In this document: one piece after another, positions 32,768 through 44,706 of the stretch
Numbering within the stretch: position 1 is the stretch's first letter
How the letters are laid out: every line of letters begins with the position of its first letter
Origin: Solanum dulcamara
Lineage: Eukaryota > Streptophyta > Magnoliopsida > Solanales > Solanaceae
Reading direction: 5' to 3'
Length of the DNA: 64,000 nucleotides
Assembly (NCBI RefSeq): GCF_947179165.1
Contig: NC_077240.1
Span: 49,040,501-49,104,500, forward strand
Notes under the pieces: generated by a model
Told to the model about the DNA's origin: nothing
Seen by the model: the letters and a program-made list of their open reading frames with translations, nothing else
The model's database searches: none
Translations under genes and position numbers: made by a program

Positions 32768-34472
32768 TGATAACGCTCAATTATACTTCTCAAAAGAAAT
32801 ATAGATGGTTTTTAGTAGTATATTTTAACCAACAAAGAGTCGGGGTTGATCTCACAGGGAATAGGTTGAAACAAGACTATCAGCTATCACTTATTCAGTT
32901 GTAGTTGCTATTTCTCAAAAATAAAAGTGCGTAAAGTAAAAGTTGGGGTTTTAGTTTTGATTTAAGAACAAAAGACAATGTAATAAAAAGTAAACTAGAT
33001 TAAGCTTGTAAAAAATATGAAGACTAGACTAGGGTTATGTTCCTTCTGACTTATAACTCAATAGACAACTCGTATTCATGGTATCGATCAATGTATTATT
33101 TGCAAAATCTATCGAGTTAGGTGACATCTAATTCACCTCCCGTTCTTTCTTAGATGTATCTCATTCATCTTTTCCAGGTATTAGAATGTATGCTTTAATA
33201 ACCCTCACCCTAGATTTCAGAGTACTATCTCCTCCCGATCTCAAGTAACTTAGACAAAGTTTATCCCTTCTTTCAAAGTCAGACTCTCCGAATTTCTGTT
33301 GTGTTTATCTTTTCCTAATCGTTACCTCCATCCTAGGAAATAAATGAATATGAGCAAGTTATTAATGAGTGCACTCACTAATAAAGACTTTTGAATGAAC
33401 AAATCACAATACATGCAAAAACAAATCACAAAAATCAATTCTATATTTTCCTATCTAGTTATGCCATCATGGTTCCCACAACCCTAGTTGTGGGATTAGA
33501 TATGCATAATTATAAGTAAAGAAACAAGAATTTATGTATAACTCATGAAAGAATACATACAAAGATATAGAAAATCGACAAAACAACCAAACAATTGAAA
33601 CAAGCAATCAAAACTTGATTTATGACGTCCGTACTAGCGAAGAAACAAGTTGTCGTGGGTGTTCTTGTGCTACTGTTCAGAAGCTTTTGATGAAGGTATC
33701 AAATCTCTAAATTATAGTCTAGGTCTAGTATTTTAGGCATCAAACAGTAGGAATAACGTAGGAAAAGTATACCCTAAAAATATAACAAAGGAGGGTATTT
33801 ATATAAGTTAAAATCTACTCCTAAACAAATTAGAAAAACAAAGTTCGCTTGACTGTGGGTTGCACTGGATGGGCACCACCATGGATAGTGGTGAGAAACA
33901 CAGCTTGTAGTGGTGCTTCATGGTTCTTTAATTGGGATTTGATGGAAGGAAAACCCACCATGGCACACACCACGGCTAGTGGTGAGGACCACAGCTCGTG
34001 GTGGTGCTCCTTTGTGTGTGTCTTAGCCAAATTGTTGGCTGTTTCTCCTTGGAACCTTATTCACAATTAGAGGGCCCTTCTTCATGGGTAGTGGTGCACT
34101 TGAAGGGTCTAATGGTGTACACTTGGTCCAAATATGCTGATTTAGTCTCCAAACATCCAAGCCAAGGTCCTTCAATGCACAGTGAAGTTTGTTATTTGAT
34201 TTCTCCTTTCAAGTCGTCCCAAAACCTCAATGAAACTAAGTGATTGAACATATCTTGTGAAATTTGGTTTCCTTGTGCGCTCTTATCAATACCATGATTC
34301 AACATTACTCCAAACTAAGTCAAATTTCCTCATAAACTAATCCAAACATCCTCAACTCAAGCGCACTTCAATTTCTCTGAAAACTAAATAAAAGCGCATA
34401 TTAAACTAACAAAATGCACTTGAGAACTTACAATAAATCTCATTCCAAATGTCATCTTTTGGATATACATCA
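32768..34472 (-). repeat. Element F 5' LTR (~1705 bp)
   Basis: Bounded TGATAACGCTC...GATATACATCA in plus orientation; it starts TGATGTATATCC on the element strand. It contains a palindrome array (33849-34020) of the same type as the D LTR. No second copy of this LTR is in the window. Confidence 0.75.
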
Positions 34473-34476
34473 ATAT

Positions 34477-34546
34477 GCTAAGAGGCTTGGTTGGAGTTCT
34501 TTAGGATATTGATCGTCGTGTCACACCTAGGGCCTAGCTTGGGTTA
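34477..34546 (+). repeat. Tail of a D-like LTR
   Basis: The bases from GCTAAGAGGCTTGG to GGGCCTAGCTTGGGTTATGA match the end of the D LTR (23305-23380). The fragment is cut on the left by F and joined on the right to the middle of an integrase gene, so an LTR insertion once interrupted element G. Confidence 0.65.
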
Positions 34547-35395
34547 TGATATCACCTCTCAGTTTTGGAGATATTTCCAAAAGGGTCTTGGTACTCAAGT
34601 CAAGCTTAGTATAATGTTTCACCCACAAACAGATGGTAAGGATGAGCGTACCATTTAGACCTTAGAGGATATGTTGAGAGCCTATAATATTGACTTTAAA
34701 GGTAATTAGAATGATCACTTGTTATTGATAGATTTTCCTATAGTAACAATTATCATTCCAACATTCAGATGACTCCATTTGAGGCCTTTTATAGTGGGAT
34801 GGTGTAGGTCATCTATTAGTCGGTTTGAAGTTGGTGAAGTTGCCTTGATAGGACCCGAGTTGGTGTATGAGGCTATAGAGAAGGTTAGATTGATTAGACA
34901 AACCTTTAAGAATGACCAGAGTCGACAGAAGTCCTATTCAAATATGAGGAGAAAAGAACTTAAATTTGAGGTTAGGGTTTACTTGAAAATTTTGCCCATA
35001 AAAGGTGTGATCCACTTTGGAAAGAAAGGGAAGCTTAATCCTCACTATGTAGGCCTATATCAGATTTTGAAGTGGATCGACAAGGTGGCTTATGAGTTAG
35101 ATTTGCCTTCTTATTTGGTATCGGTGCATCAGGTTTTTCATCTTTCTTTGTTGAGGATTTTTGTTGGTGTTCCTAGCACTATCGTTTCTTTGGACATAAT
35201 TGGTATGAAGGAAAGTCTTTCATATGGGGAAGTTCAGGTTGAGATCCTAGATCAGCAAGTTCAAAAGTTGAGGAACAAGGATGTAGCTTCTGTTAAGGTA
35301 TTATGAAAGAACCAAGAAGAGGAAGGTGCTACATGGGAAGCCAAAGCCGATATGATGTCACAATATCCTTATCTCTTTCCATCCATTCCTAGTTG
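34547..35395 (+). pseudogene. pol: Element G integrase, 3' part with chromodomain-like tail
   Basis: It starts in the middle of the core (TSQFWRYFQKGLGTQ) and keeps the catalytic Glu in KDERTI, but both Asp motifs are lost. Stops fall after RTI and near 34710. The open part 34779-35306 has FEVGEVALIGPELV, HFGKKGKLNPHYVG and VHQVFHLSLLR. The chromodomain-like end (VASVKVL, stop, ATWEAKADMMSQYPYLF) runs to 35395. It is on the plus strand, related to the C and H integrases. Confidence 0.85.
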
Positions 35396-35641
35396 AGTTT
35401 TTGAGTTCCTTTATGATCCACTCAGCCCAAAACCATGTGTTTTAGTCATTCTCATATTTTCATATGCATTCTTGTTCACGTAACGAGTTTTAAAGTCACG
35501 TTTTAGCTTGAGATTGAATATTTTATGTTTATGTATTTTTGAGATGTTTTGCATTCATTTTGGGATGCTCTGTCTCTTTCCTATTCCATTCATGCTAGTT
35601 TGGATCTCATTCGAGGACGAATGTTCCTAAGGAGGAGATAT
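35396..35641 (+). other. Element G 3' untranslated region with PPT and hairpin
   Basis: Non-coding stretch between the integrase end and the LTR. CATTCG (35608-35613) and CGAATG (35618-35623) form a 6-bp stem around AGGA. The purine-rich AAGGAGGAGATA (35629-35640) is the PPT. Confidence 0.8.
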
Positions 35642-36999
35642 TATAAGACACTAAAAGTAGAAGAGTCAGAAAATGAATTTTTAAGGGTGGTTTCTTGAAA
35701 ATTTAGCATTTGCACCAGATGACATTTGCATGCCCAGTTCAGAAGCCATGAACATGAGTATGGTTCGTATTGGCCATCGTGGTGAAGCTTTGGAAATCAG
35801 GTGATCAGGGGAGAGGTTCACGAGAGGGACCAAAGTTTGTGGTGAGCACCACAAGCCGTGGTGCCCTCTGTGGTGGCCAATCTTTCCAAGTACAAATCAC
35901 CCCATCAGATTAGAGTCCAAGTCCATCACCACGACCACCACCACGGGCCATGGTGAGTTTCACAAACTGTAGTGGCTCCCCATCTAGGTGAATTTCCACT
36001 TTTTAGTTAAGGGTATTTTGATCTTTTCCTATGTTTTCATTATTGTATGTGGACCATTTTTGGGAGTATATTCTAACCTATTAACTGCCCTAAGCCCTCA
36101 TAACCCTCTCATTATCACCCAAACACTATAAATAAAAATCTTCTCTCTAAAAGTATTCTCTCAAGAGTCTTCTTCTTCCTCAAGTAATTCAAGGGATTTT
36201 TCAAGGTTTAAGCTTCAATTCCTTCAAGTGAGGGCACCTAAAGGTCAAGGTATGTGGTAATTCTTCCTTGGTCTCTTTCACTCATGGAATCCCAAGTTTT
36301 CTCTCAAAATCTCTTATGTATTTTTCTTCTAAACCCCCTAATTCTATGATGTTGAATTTGGTCTTCTTACTCATGATACATCTTATGGTTTTTGATTAAA
36401 TTATGAATAATTCACATCATGTTGCATGATTTCATGATGAATTTCAAAGACCTATGCTATATGCTAATTTCAAGTATATTTTTAATGAATTATGATCATG
36501 ATTTTTATGAGATTTCAATGAAAGCTTTATGAATGAGGACCAAGGTTTATGAATGAATCATGAAAGATTATGAATGATATTTCAATGATGCTTTAAGAAA
36601 AAAGGTTATAGTGCAATAAGGATAATTTTTGCACAATCATGTTAAAGAAGTATAAAGGTTGTAATAGAATTTCCTCACACACTCATGTTGAAGTTGATAG
36701 ATAAGCTACTCTTATGTTATTTTATAAAGATGGACCGGTATCTCTTATAACATTTCCGAATGATGTTAATGACTGTTTTCACAAAAGTTTTATTGGGATA
36801 CATATTTAGCACCGAGAGGACTTTAAGGTGGGGTTTGATCTGGTAGCCTTTGTAGTTACTCAAGGGAATCCTAGTAGAAACCTTTGGTCTCTAACTACCT
36901 TGATCGCATAGGTTTAAAGTACCAATATGGCGTAGCTAGTGGATCCACATATAGCACATAGTTAGAGCAAATACCATCAAGAAGTCTACCCTGGCAAGG
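35642..36999 (+). repeat. Element G 3' LTR, truncated
   Basis: It starts TATAAGACAC (decayed TGTAAGACC) after the PPT. It contains a palindrome array at 35745-35985 and a TATA box at 36126-36134, then a D-like R/U5 region with GTATGTGG. It ends where the H LTR begins at 37000 (...CTGGCAAGG), so H or its LTR truncates it. Confidence 0.7.
36126..36134 (+). promoter_or_regulatory. TATA box of the G LTR
   Basis: CTATAAATA in the context AACACTATAAATAAAAATC, ~485 bp into the LTR. A CT-rich putative transcript start region follows. Confidence 0.65.
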
Positions 37000-39238
37000 T
37001 GTTAGACCTTCCAAGTCAAAAAGTAGAGACAAAGGAAAATTATGGAAAATGGACTAAAAAGTTGAGTCTACGACTCAGTGTATGGGTCATAGAGGCTCCT
37101 ACAAGTCATAGGACTGGCTCGTAGGACTAATGGTGAGGCCAGGAATTTTACCAAGTGAAGAAGGAAGATTACGTGTCCATATTATGACTCGTAGATGAAA
37201 CAACTCATTAAAAAACTTTAAAAGTATGGAATTGCAAGTTTTCCAAACCCTACAAGATGACTAAAGTCTACTACTCATCGTCAAGTCAATGAATCATAGA
37301 ATTGAGGCGTAGAGGAAGTTCAGAGACTTAGTCCTCAGGGTCTGTAGGATGAGTCACTTCTACGATTTGTAGAAGTGTCTATGACTCATAGAGACAAGTT
37401 GTAGAGAAATTTCTGAGGGTCAATCCTCAGGGTATTCCCAAAACCCTGTAGGATGAGGCATTTTTATGACTCATCGACCCTCCAACGATTCATAAGGAGG
37501 GGTCGTAGGGTCTGTCCGATATAGAATTTTTAAAGGGAATTTTAGTTATTTCTCATATTTTAACATCAAAGTGTGGTCATTTTAGGTACTGAATTGATCC
37601 TATCTAAGGACCCTAAACTATACCAAACCCCTCATTCTCACACTTAGACTCAAACACACAAAATTATTTCCTCTCAAACTTCTCCTAAGAGTTTTAAGTA
37701 AAGCCTAGGGTTTCACTTCAAGGTTCTTTAAGTTTCCACTTTCAAAGCTGCATTAGGGCATTATTTTCTATGGTATATGGGTCTCATTCATAGGTTCTTT
37801 CATCCATGGAGCCCAAGTATTTTTCTAACCTATCAACTCCATTTTAATTGATGAATTTTATGGGTTTTCATATTATGATTTCAAATGTATAAGTTATTGA
37901 GTATTCTTTGTTTATGTACCCATCTTAGTCTATAATTGATCTTAATTTCATAAAAGCTTTTAAGTATTAAAGGTCTTTATATGAAGGCATGAAGAGTTTT
38001 AAAGTGTATCGATGAGTTGTTTTAAAGATGTCTCAAATGATGCATTCTATTACTCTCATGCATGCTAGCATTGATTTAATTGACTTGAAAATTGATTGAT
38101 TAGAACCCACCTAGTTTTACTATGCTTCAATGAAGTTTGAGTTGAAAGCTTTGACTCCAAAATGAATGTTTATGAAAGCAAATGTCAATAATCAAGGGAG
38201 TCTTATGAAATGAAAGAATGATAAAATGATATGAATGAATGATTCTTTATGTGATAAGGACAATTCTCACATACTTGAATCGATAAAGGTTTTAATGATC
38301 TATTCTACCGAATGTGATATTTGAATTCTCAATTTATATGTTATGACTATTTTGAAGGATTGAACTATTCCGTGGGATTGAATTAGCACCAAATGGAAAA
38401 TTGAGGTGGGATTTGATAATGGAATCCTAGTAGAAACCCCTTGTCGCATTAAATATGTGCCAACATAGGAGCCCTTGTAGGTTTAGTCTAGTGGATTCAC
38501 AAATAGCCCTAAATATTTAAAGAATTGAATGAAGTTGATAGAGTTCTACCGGCAAGTAGTCTCTCCGTGCCAACATAGGAGATTATGTTGGATTCTATGT
38601 AGTAGCTCGGGTTGTCTTAAATGTCATTTATGGTCATCTCCCACAATTGAAAATATAAAATTTTATTTACTTGATTGATTATGCATGCATTGCACTATAT
38701 TACACACTATATTAATGTTCTAATATTTCTTCAATGTTATTACATGCCTACATACTTAGTATATTCAAAGTACTAACGTATACTCTTTTTCCTACATGAT
38801 ATCACCATGTAGGGACCGATGTTGCTCAACATTCACCTCCACATGGCTAGTTGATTCGTTGAAGGCTACATAGTTGGTGAGTTCCTATATTTCGGGAACA
38901 ACATCCCCTTTCCTTTTCTAGCTTATGAAGTGTAAAGATGTTTGAATACCTTTCATGGTTCTTAATTTTAATTTCAATGAGGGTGAGTTAGGGATATGTC
39001 TTAGCCCCCGACAAGTATTTATTAGAGGTATGCTTGGACATAAATGTGTGACGTCTTAAGTTGATATTGACTCTTATTCTATGTTGTTTCCCTTAGTCCC
39101 ATTATCCCCTTTATTTCTGCTTGTTATTAAATCTCTTCACCTATGAAAGGCTAAATGAATTTTAAGAGTCTTGGGTGAGGTACCTCCGAGTGTCTCATTT
39201 GTTGTGTTGCATCTAAGACCTAGACTTGGGTCGTAACA
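37000..39238 (+). repeat. Element H 5' LTR (2239 bp)
   Basis: Bounded TGTTAGACC...GGGTCGTAACA. It carries a block of short inverted repeats (about 37060-37520), including CACTTCTAC-gattt-GTAGAAGTG (37355-37377), a perfect 9-bp stem. Later segments match the D and G LTRs, and the C LTR in antisense. It is followed by a decayed PBS. Confidence 0.75.
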
Positions 39239-39242
39239 AACT

Positions 39243-39253
39243 TTGTATCAGAG
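39243..39253 (+). other. Element H primer-binding site, decayed
   Basis: TTGTATCAGAG, one change from TGGTATCAGAG, four bases after the LTR end at 39238. Confidence 0.8.
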
Positions 39254-39496
39254 TTTGAGGTTTTGAATAGTTCTCAGAGTCCAACATACCATGTCAAATA
39301 GGGTCATGTTCATGTTTGTGAAACGCGCCCTAACTATGAATAGGAGCCTATGAGACGTTTAGGAAAGTTTTCACTTCTTTCAAAATTTATATCGTGCGCT
39401 AGAGTGTCCTAAGACTTCATATAACTAACGAATCATTTTAATGTCTTCTAGATCATTCCTCAAATAAGAGTACTTCTACCTAGAGCAAAGGTCAAT

Positions 39497-40289
39497 GATG
39501 AGGACCAAGCTCCTCCAGTTCCCTAAGCTCCACATCATGAGGAAGGAGTAACACATGCAAAATTTTGCAATATCATCACTTTGTTGGCCAAGCCGTAGCC
39601 AACCAAACTAACCAAGGCATTATTCCTCCTCCTCCCCAAGTGCCTAATACATCTTCTAGTATTAGGGACTTCAAGAGGATGAATCCATCTGAGTTTGATG
39701 GTTCCAAAGTAGATAAGGACCCTATGGAATTAATTAAGGAAGGTTATCATATTATGGCTATCATAGGAGTTCCTCCAAATAAAAAGTCCGAGCTTGTGGC
39801 CTATCAACTCAAAGGTGTGGCAAGGGTGTGGTATGAGTAGTGGGTTATTGATCGGGGCGAAGATATGGAGCCTATAGAATGGGAAGAATTCAAGGGAACC
39901 TTCCTAGATCGTTTCTTTCCCTTGGAGCTAAGGGAAGTAAATATTCAAGAGTTCATCAATCTTCGACAAGGGGGCATGAGTGTGAGAGAATATGCCTTCA
40001 AATTCACTAAATTATCTAAGTATGCTCCTTTCATGATCTCCGACCCAAGGGCAAGGATGAGCAAGTTCATCTTCGATGTTTCTAGTTTGGTGTCCAGGGA
40101 ATGCAAGATGGTCTATTGGTAAAAGAGATGGACATCTCCCAACTCATGACATATGCAAAAAAAATTAAGAAAGAGAAGTTAAGGACGAGGTCAAGAGGGT
40201 TCAAGAAGGCTAGAGTTGATGGTGTAGGGTTCAATCATCAAAGGTCCGGTTATGGTGGTAGTGGAAAGGGCCAAGGTAGGCAATAATTT
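39497..40289 (+). pseudogene. gag: Element H gag capsid region
   Basis: It is closely related to C gag. The start codon region is decayed: the C counterpart of the ATG is not preserved, and sequence is recognisable from about 39497. Open parts are 39565-39840 (MNPSEFDGSKVDKDP, ELVAYQLKGVARVWYE) and 39865-40122 (FINLRQGGMSVREYAFKF, TKLSKYAPFM). One base is missing near 40115, so the frame moves to 40101-40286 (EMDISQLMTYAK). A single stop separates this from the next part. Confidence 0.85.
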
Positions 40290-41252
40290 GTGAGACAAGG
40301 TTCAACCAATGCTCCTCCTCCAAGTTTCAACAAGGAAAAGGGTGCTAACCCGATGGTTCCAAGAGAGAATGTTTTTGCTCAAACTTTTCCCGCTTGCAAA
40401 AAGTGTGGGAGGACTCATAAAGAGGAATGCTTATCCAGCTCCATTGCATGCTTTAAGTATGGCAAGATCGGCCACCATGCTAGATATTGTAGAGGTGGTG
40501 GTGGTAGGCCTCAAGCCAAAATTTCTCATGGTCAACAAGCTCAAGGAGGTGGCCAACGCACCAACTGCTTTTATGCTTTACATGGGAGACAACACGTTGA
40601 GGAAGCACCCAATGTTGTTACCGATATGTTAAAGGTCTTTTCTTTTGATGTATATACCTTATTAGATTCCGGTGCAAATTTTTTGTTTGTTACTCCATTC
40701 CTTGCAAATAGGATTGATGTGTTGCCCAAAATGTTAATAGAGCCCTATTTGGTATCTACCCTCATTGGTGAGTCGGTTATTGCTAGAAAGGTCTATAAGA
40801 GTTGTCCCATGTCTATCTTGCATAAAGTTGTTCCTTGTGATCTCATTGTGCTTGAAATGGTATATTTTGATGTTATTCTTGTGATGGATTGGTTGTATGC
40901 ATATTATGATTCTATAGATTGCAGGACTCGTAGAGTCAAGTTTCAATTCCCAAATAAGTCTATTATTGAATGGAAGGGTCATGATTTGGTTGTGAAGGGT
41001 AAGTTCTTTACTTTTCTTAAGTTCCGAAAGTTGATTGCTAAGGGTTGTATCTACCACATAGTGAGGGTTAAGGATGTCGTCTCCAAAAATCTTTCTCTTG
41101 AGTCGGTTCCCATGGTCAATGAATTTTCTAATGTTTTTTTCGATGACCTTCCTGGTGTCCCTCCCGAAAGGGAAATTGATTTTGGTACCGATTTTCTCTC
41201 TGATACCCAACCTATATCTATTCTCCCTTATGAAATGGCCCAGTGGAATTAA
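40290..41252 (+). pseudogene. gag: Element H nucleocapsid and protease
   Basis: 320 open codons. The zinc knuckle reads CFKYGKIGHHARYC, so the second Cys of CX2CX4HX4C is Tyr and zinc binding should be impaired. The protease active site is TLLDSGANFLFV, a canonical DSG, and FDVILVMDWL marks its end. The linker to RT (FDDLPGVPPEREIDFGTD) follows. A one-base loss near 41238 (ATGGCCCAGTGG) ends the frame, after which RT continues in another frame. Confidence 0.87.
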
Positions 41253-42261
41253 AGGAGTTAAAGGAAAAATTAAAGGACTTGTTGGAGAAAGGGTTCATAA
41301 GGCCAAGTATTTCGCCATAGGGTGCTCCCATATCTTTTGTAAAGAAGAAGGATGAGTCACTTTGGATGTGCATAAATTACCATCAATTGAACAAGGTGAC
41401 CATTAAGAATAAGTACCCAATCCCTTAGATAGGTGATTTTTTTGATCAATTGCAAGAGGCAAGTCATTTTTCCAAGATCGATCTCTGGTCCGACTATCAT
41501 CAACTAAGGTTGAGAGAGTGTGACATTCCCAAAATGACATTTTGAACTAGGTATGGTCACTTTGAATTTTTGGTGATGTCGTTTGGGTTGAAGAATTCAT
41601 CGGTGGTGTTTATGGACCTAATGAATAGGGTTTTCAAACCCTACCTTAATACTTTTGTGGTGTTCTTCATTGACGATATCTTGATTTACTCTCGGGGTGA
41701 GGAAGAGCATAAGGATCACTTGAGAGTTGTACTTCAAACCTTGAGAGATAGGCAATTTTTTGCCTAATTTAGTAAGTGTGAATTTTGGTTGAAAGAGGTG
41801 ATGTTTCTTGGTCACATAGTGTCCGCTGATGGGATCAAGGTCGATCCTAGGAAAATAGAGGCGGTCAAGAATTGGCCTAGACCATTGTCTCCTTCGGACA
41901 TTAGTAGCTTTTTGGATCTAGCTGATTATTATAGAAGGTTACACATTCACTAAAAAAAATCCCTTTGTAGCCAATCATTTATTCAAAAAAATGGAATGTT
42001 GAAGGGTTCTTTACTATTTCATCTCCTTTGAAAAAGTTGACTCAAAAGAAGGCAAAGTTCCAATGGACGGTTGAATGTAAAAAAAGCTTCCAAACATTGA
42101 AAAATTGACTTATGTATGCTCCTATTTTAACACAACCGAAAGGCTTAGAAGGGTTCGTGGTATATTACAATGGTTTAAGGGTTGGTTTGGGTTGTGTGTC
42201 GATGAAAAATGGTAAGGTTATAGCCTATGATTGTAGGTAATTAAAGGTACATAAGTGTAAT
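41253..42261 (+). pseudogene. pol: Element H RT and partial RNase H, interrupted
   Basis: RT motifs are read through stops: [51 protein letters not shown] and [19 protein letters not shown] resumes after a 57-bp insertion at 41943-41999 that splits YYRRL from VEGF. RNase H begins (EGFVVYYNGLRVGLGC) but stops after LKVHKCN at 42261, where the D LTR starts. The second half of pol is therefore absent here. Confidence 0.87.
41943..41999. other. 57-bp insertion in H pol with short terminal inverted repeats
   Basis: Comparison with the RT of C shows 57 extra bases, bounded by ACATTC and GAATGT. The interior is A-rich and non-coding. It may be a small mobile insertion or repair filler. Confidence 0.5.
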
Positions 42262-44706
42262 TGTAAGACCCCAAAAATGTGAAAGGTCCTAAATCAAGGA
42301 ACCAAGGACGAATTCTCAGAAGTTGCAAAAAAACTAGCACCAGAAGCTGACCATGGAAGCCTTCACGGACCGTGGTAAGCACCACTGACCATGGTGTGCA
42401 ACCGTGCTAGAGATTCAGAGGCTCCGACTATAGAGAACGGACCACGATAGAGGACCACAGACCATGGTGAGCACCATGGGCTGTGAAGCCCTCCGTAGTG
42501 AGACCTCTCTAAATTCCTCAGGAATTTTCCCAAAGACAGGGTCCACAGACGACCACCACGGTCCGTGGTGTATTTCATAGATCATCAAGCTGTCCGTGAA
42601 GAAAGTTCAGAGACTACCCTACAAGTCCCTTTTATGAATTTCTCTAAGTCCCTTATCACAAGATCCCACCACGGACCATGGTGAGCATCACAATCTATGA
42701 AGGGTCCCCTTGAAGTCTCTTCCAGCTAGATCGGACACTTTGGTCTTTTCCTATGTTTTAACCCAAAGTGGTGTCATTTTAAGGGAAAAATTCACCTATC
42801 AAAAGACCAAAGACCCTTCAATGCCCTCATTTTCTTTCACTCCAACTTCCCAAACACAAATTCTCTCAAACTCTCTGAGGAGTTTCAATCCAAGCTAAGG
42901 TTCATCTCAAGGCATCTTCAAGTCTCCTTTCCTTCTCAAGCTTTCATTAGGGATTTTGTTTCCCCCAACGTATGTGGGTTTTCATCCATGGGTCCTTCCA
43001 CCCATGGAGCCCAAATGTTTTCTCAACGTAGCATTTTAATCTTTTGATGATGAAATCTAATGGGATTTTACATTATGAATCTAAATGCATAGATTTTGAT
43101 ATATTTTAAGTATATTAAGATATATTGATGAATATTGACTCTTGATTTCATGAAGTTATGATGTTCTTAAAGATCCTTATATGAAGCTATAAAATTAGTT
43201 TTTTTAAAGTATATTGGTAGGTTGTTTTAAGATATTTAGATGATGTATTCCTTTACTCTTATGCATGCTAGAATTGATTTAAATGACTTGAAAGTTGATT
43301 GATTTGAACCCACCTAGTTTTGACTCTAGTTTTTTCTAAAGCATGACTTGAAGTTTATGGAATCCAATTAAATGTTTAATAAAGATAATGACTATGGTCG
43401 TGGGAGTCTTTTCAATGAAAGAATGAATGGTTCTGAAAAGTGTCCCTACCTAGTTTTACTATGTTTGGATGAAGTTTGAAATGAAAGCTTTGAATCCAAC
43501 ATGAATTATATGAAGAAAGTGTTTATGAAATGGGAGTCTTATGATTGATTGAATGATGCAAGGATTTATTAGCCAAAGTAAGGTTTCAATGTGAAAGGAC
43601 AATTCTCGCGTTGAATCAAATCAAAGGTTTTAATAACCTATTCCATTGAATGATGATTTCAAGTTAAAGTTATATAAATGCTTATGTTGTTATGATATTT
43701 AAATGTTATTCTATTGAGTGTTTACCTAGCACCGAGCTGGACTAGGGGCGAATACCCATGTCCTAGAAATATATGACACCATAAGTATAAAGGAGATAGA
43801 GGTGAACACCCAAATCACTAAGAGGTGAGTACCCGAAATATCAAGGCTTGAAGGTGAGTACCCGAGTCTAAGAACTAGGGGTGAGTACCCGGTTCACACA
43901 ATAGCTTAGTGGATCCACTTAGGCGTGATTGAGTCTACCTTGGAAAGTAGTCTTTTCTTTTTCCTCCGATGTAGGGGTAACTTTGGGACTCCATGTTATA
44001 TCTCACATGGTTTATGTCGGTTAACGGTCGCTCTCACAAAGGCACAAGGTCCCTCTTCCAATGTTTAAGATATAACATATGATGTCTACTATATCTAGCA
44101 GTAAGTAAATTATGTTCTCTCACAAAGTTTAAGGATTTCTTTCAAAAGGTGTATGGTATACTTATTTCATTTCGTGGTACTTTGCAAGTATATGGGTTTT
44201 TATAATGAGTCACGATTTCCTCTATAATGCTTAAGTTTCTTTTATGATTCATGATGGTTTCTATATTTCATTGACTAAGCTTCATAACTCTAAATATTAT
44301 TTCAAATAATTGCAAGGTTCTAGCATGGTCCATTGCATCACCTTATTGTATAATGATATATTGCATTGCATGCTCGCATACTCAGTACATTCAAAGTACT
44401 AACACATACTTTTATCTACATGATATCACCATGTAGGGACCGATGGTTCTCTATATTTTCCTCTACGTGGCTAGTTTAATCGTTGAAGACTACTTAGTTG
44501 GTGAGTTCCCATGTTCCGGTAACAATATTTCATTTCTTTTTCTTGCTATTTGCATGAATATACTTTCAGTTATCTTGTGGTACTTTTGGATACTTATTAT
44601 GAGGGTGATCTAGGAACATGTCTTAGCCCCTGCCAAGTGTAAAGAAAGTACAGGTATTGTTGGATAAATAGATGATGTTTGATGTTGCCGATGATTTCTA
44701 TTCTAT
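42262..44706 (+). repeat. Element D 5' LTR, part before the C insertion
   Basis: It starts TGTAAGACCCC inside the H RNase H gene. It contains a palindrome array (42345-42690) with a perfect CACCACGG-t-CCGTGGTG at 42554-42570. Short tandem repeats with GGTGAGTACCCG are at about 43740-43900. It ends at the tctat target site of C (44702-44706). The rest of the LTR is at 23227-23383 beside the other end of C. D itself has no coding region in the window. Confidence 0.82.

Larger units (their letters stand above)
30315..34472 (-). mobile_element. Element F: gag-only Athila/Tat-type LTR retrotransposon
   Basis: Minus-strand element with 5' LTR 32768-34472, tRNA-Asp-type PBS, a decayed gag (32645 to ~31250) and then directly a 3' non-coding region with hairpins and a purine-rich end at 30315. 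No protease, RT, RNase H or integrase is present. The Asp PBS and gag motifs (ACGGSF, NRAWYT) fit the Athila/Tat (non-chromovirus) branch. The expected matching 3' LTR is absent. It inserted into a D-like LTR whose tail remains at 34477-34546. Confidence 0.75.
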
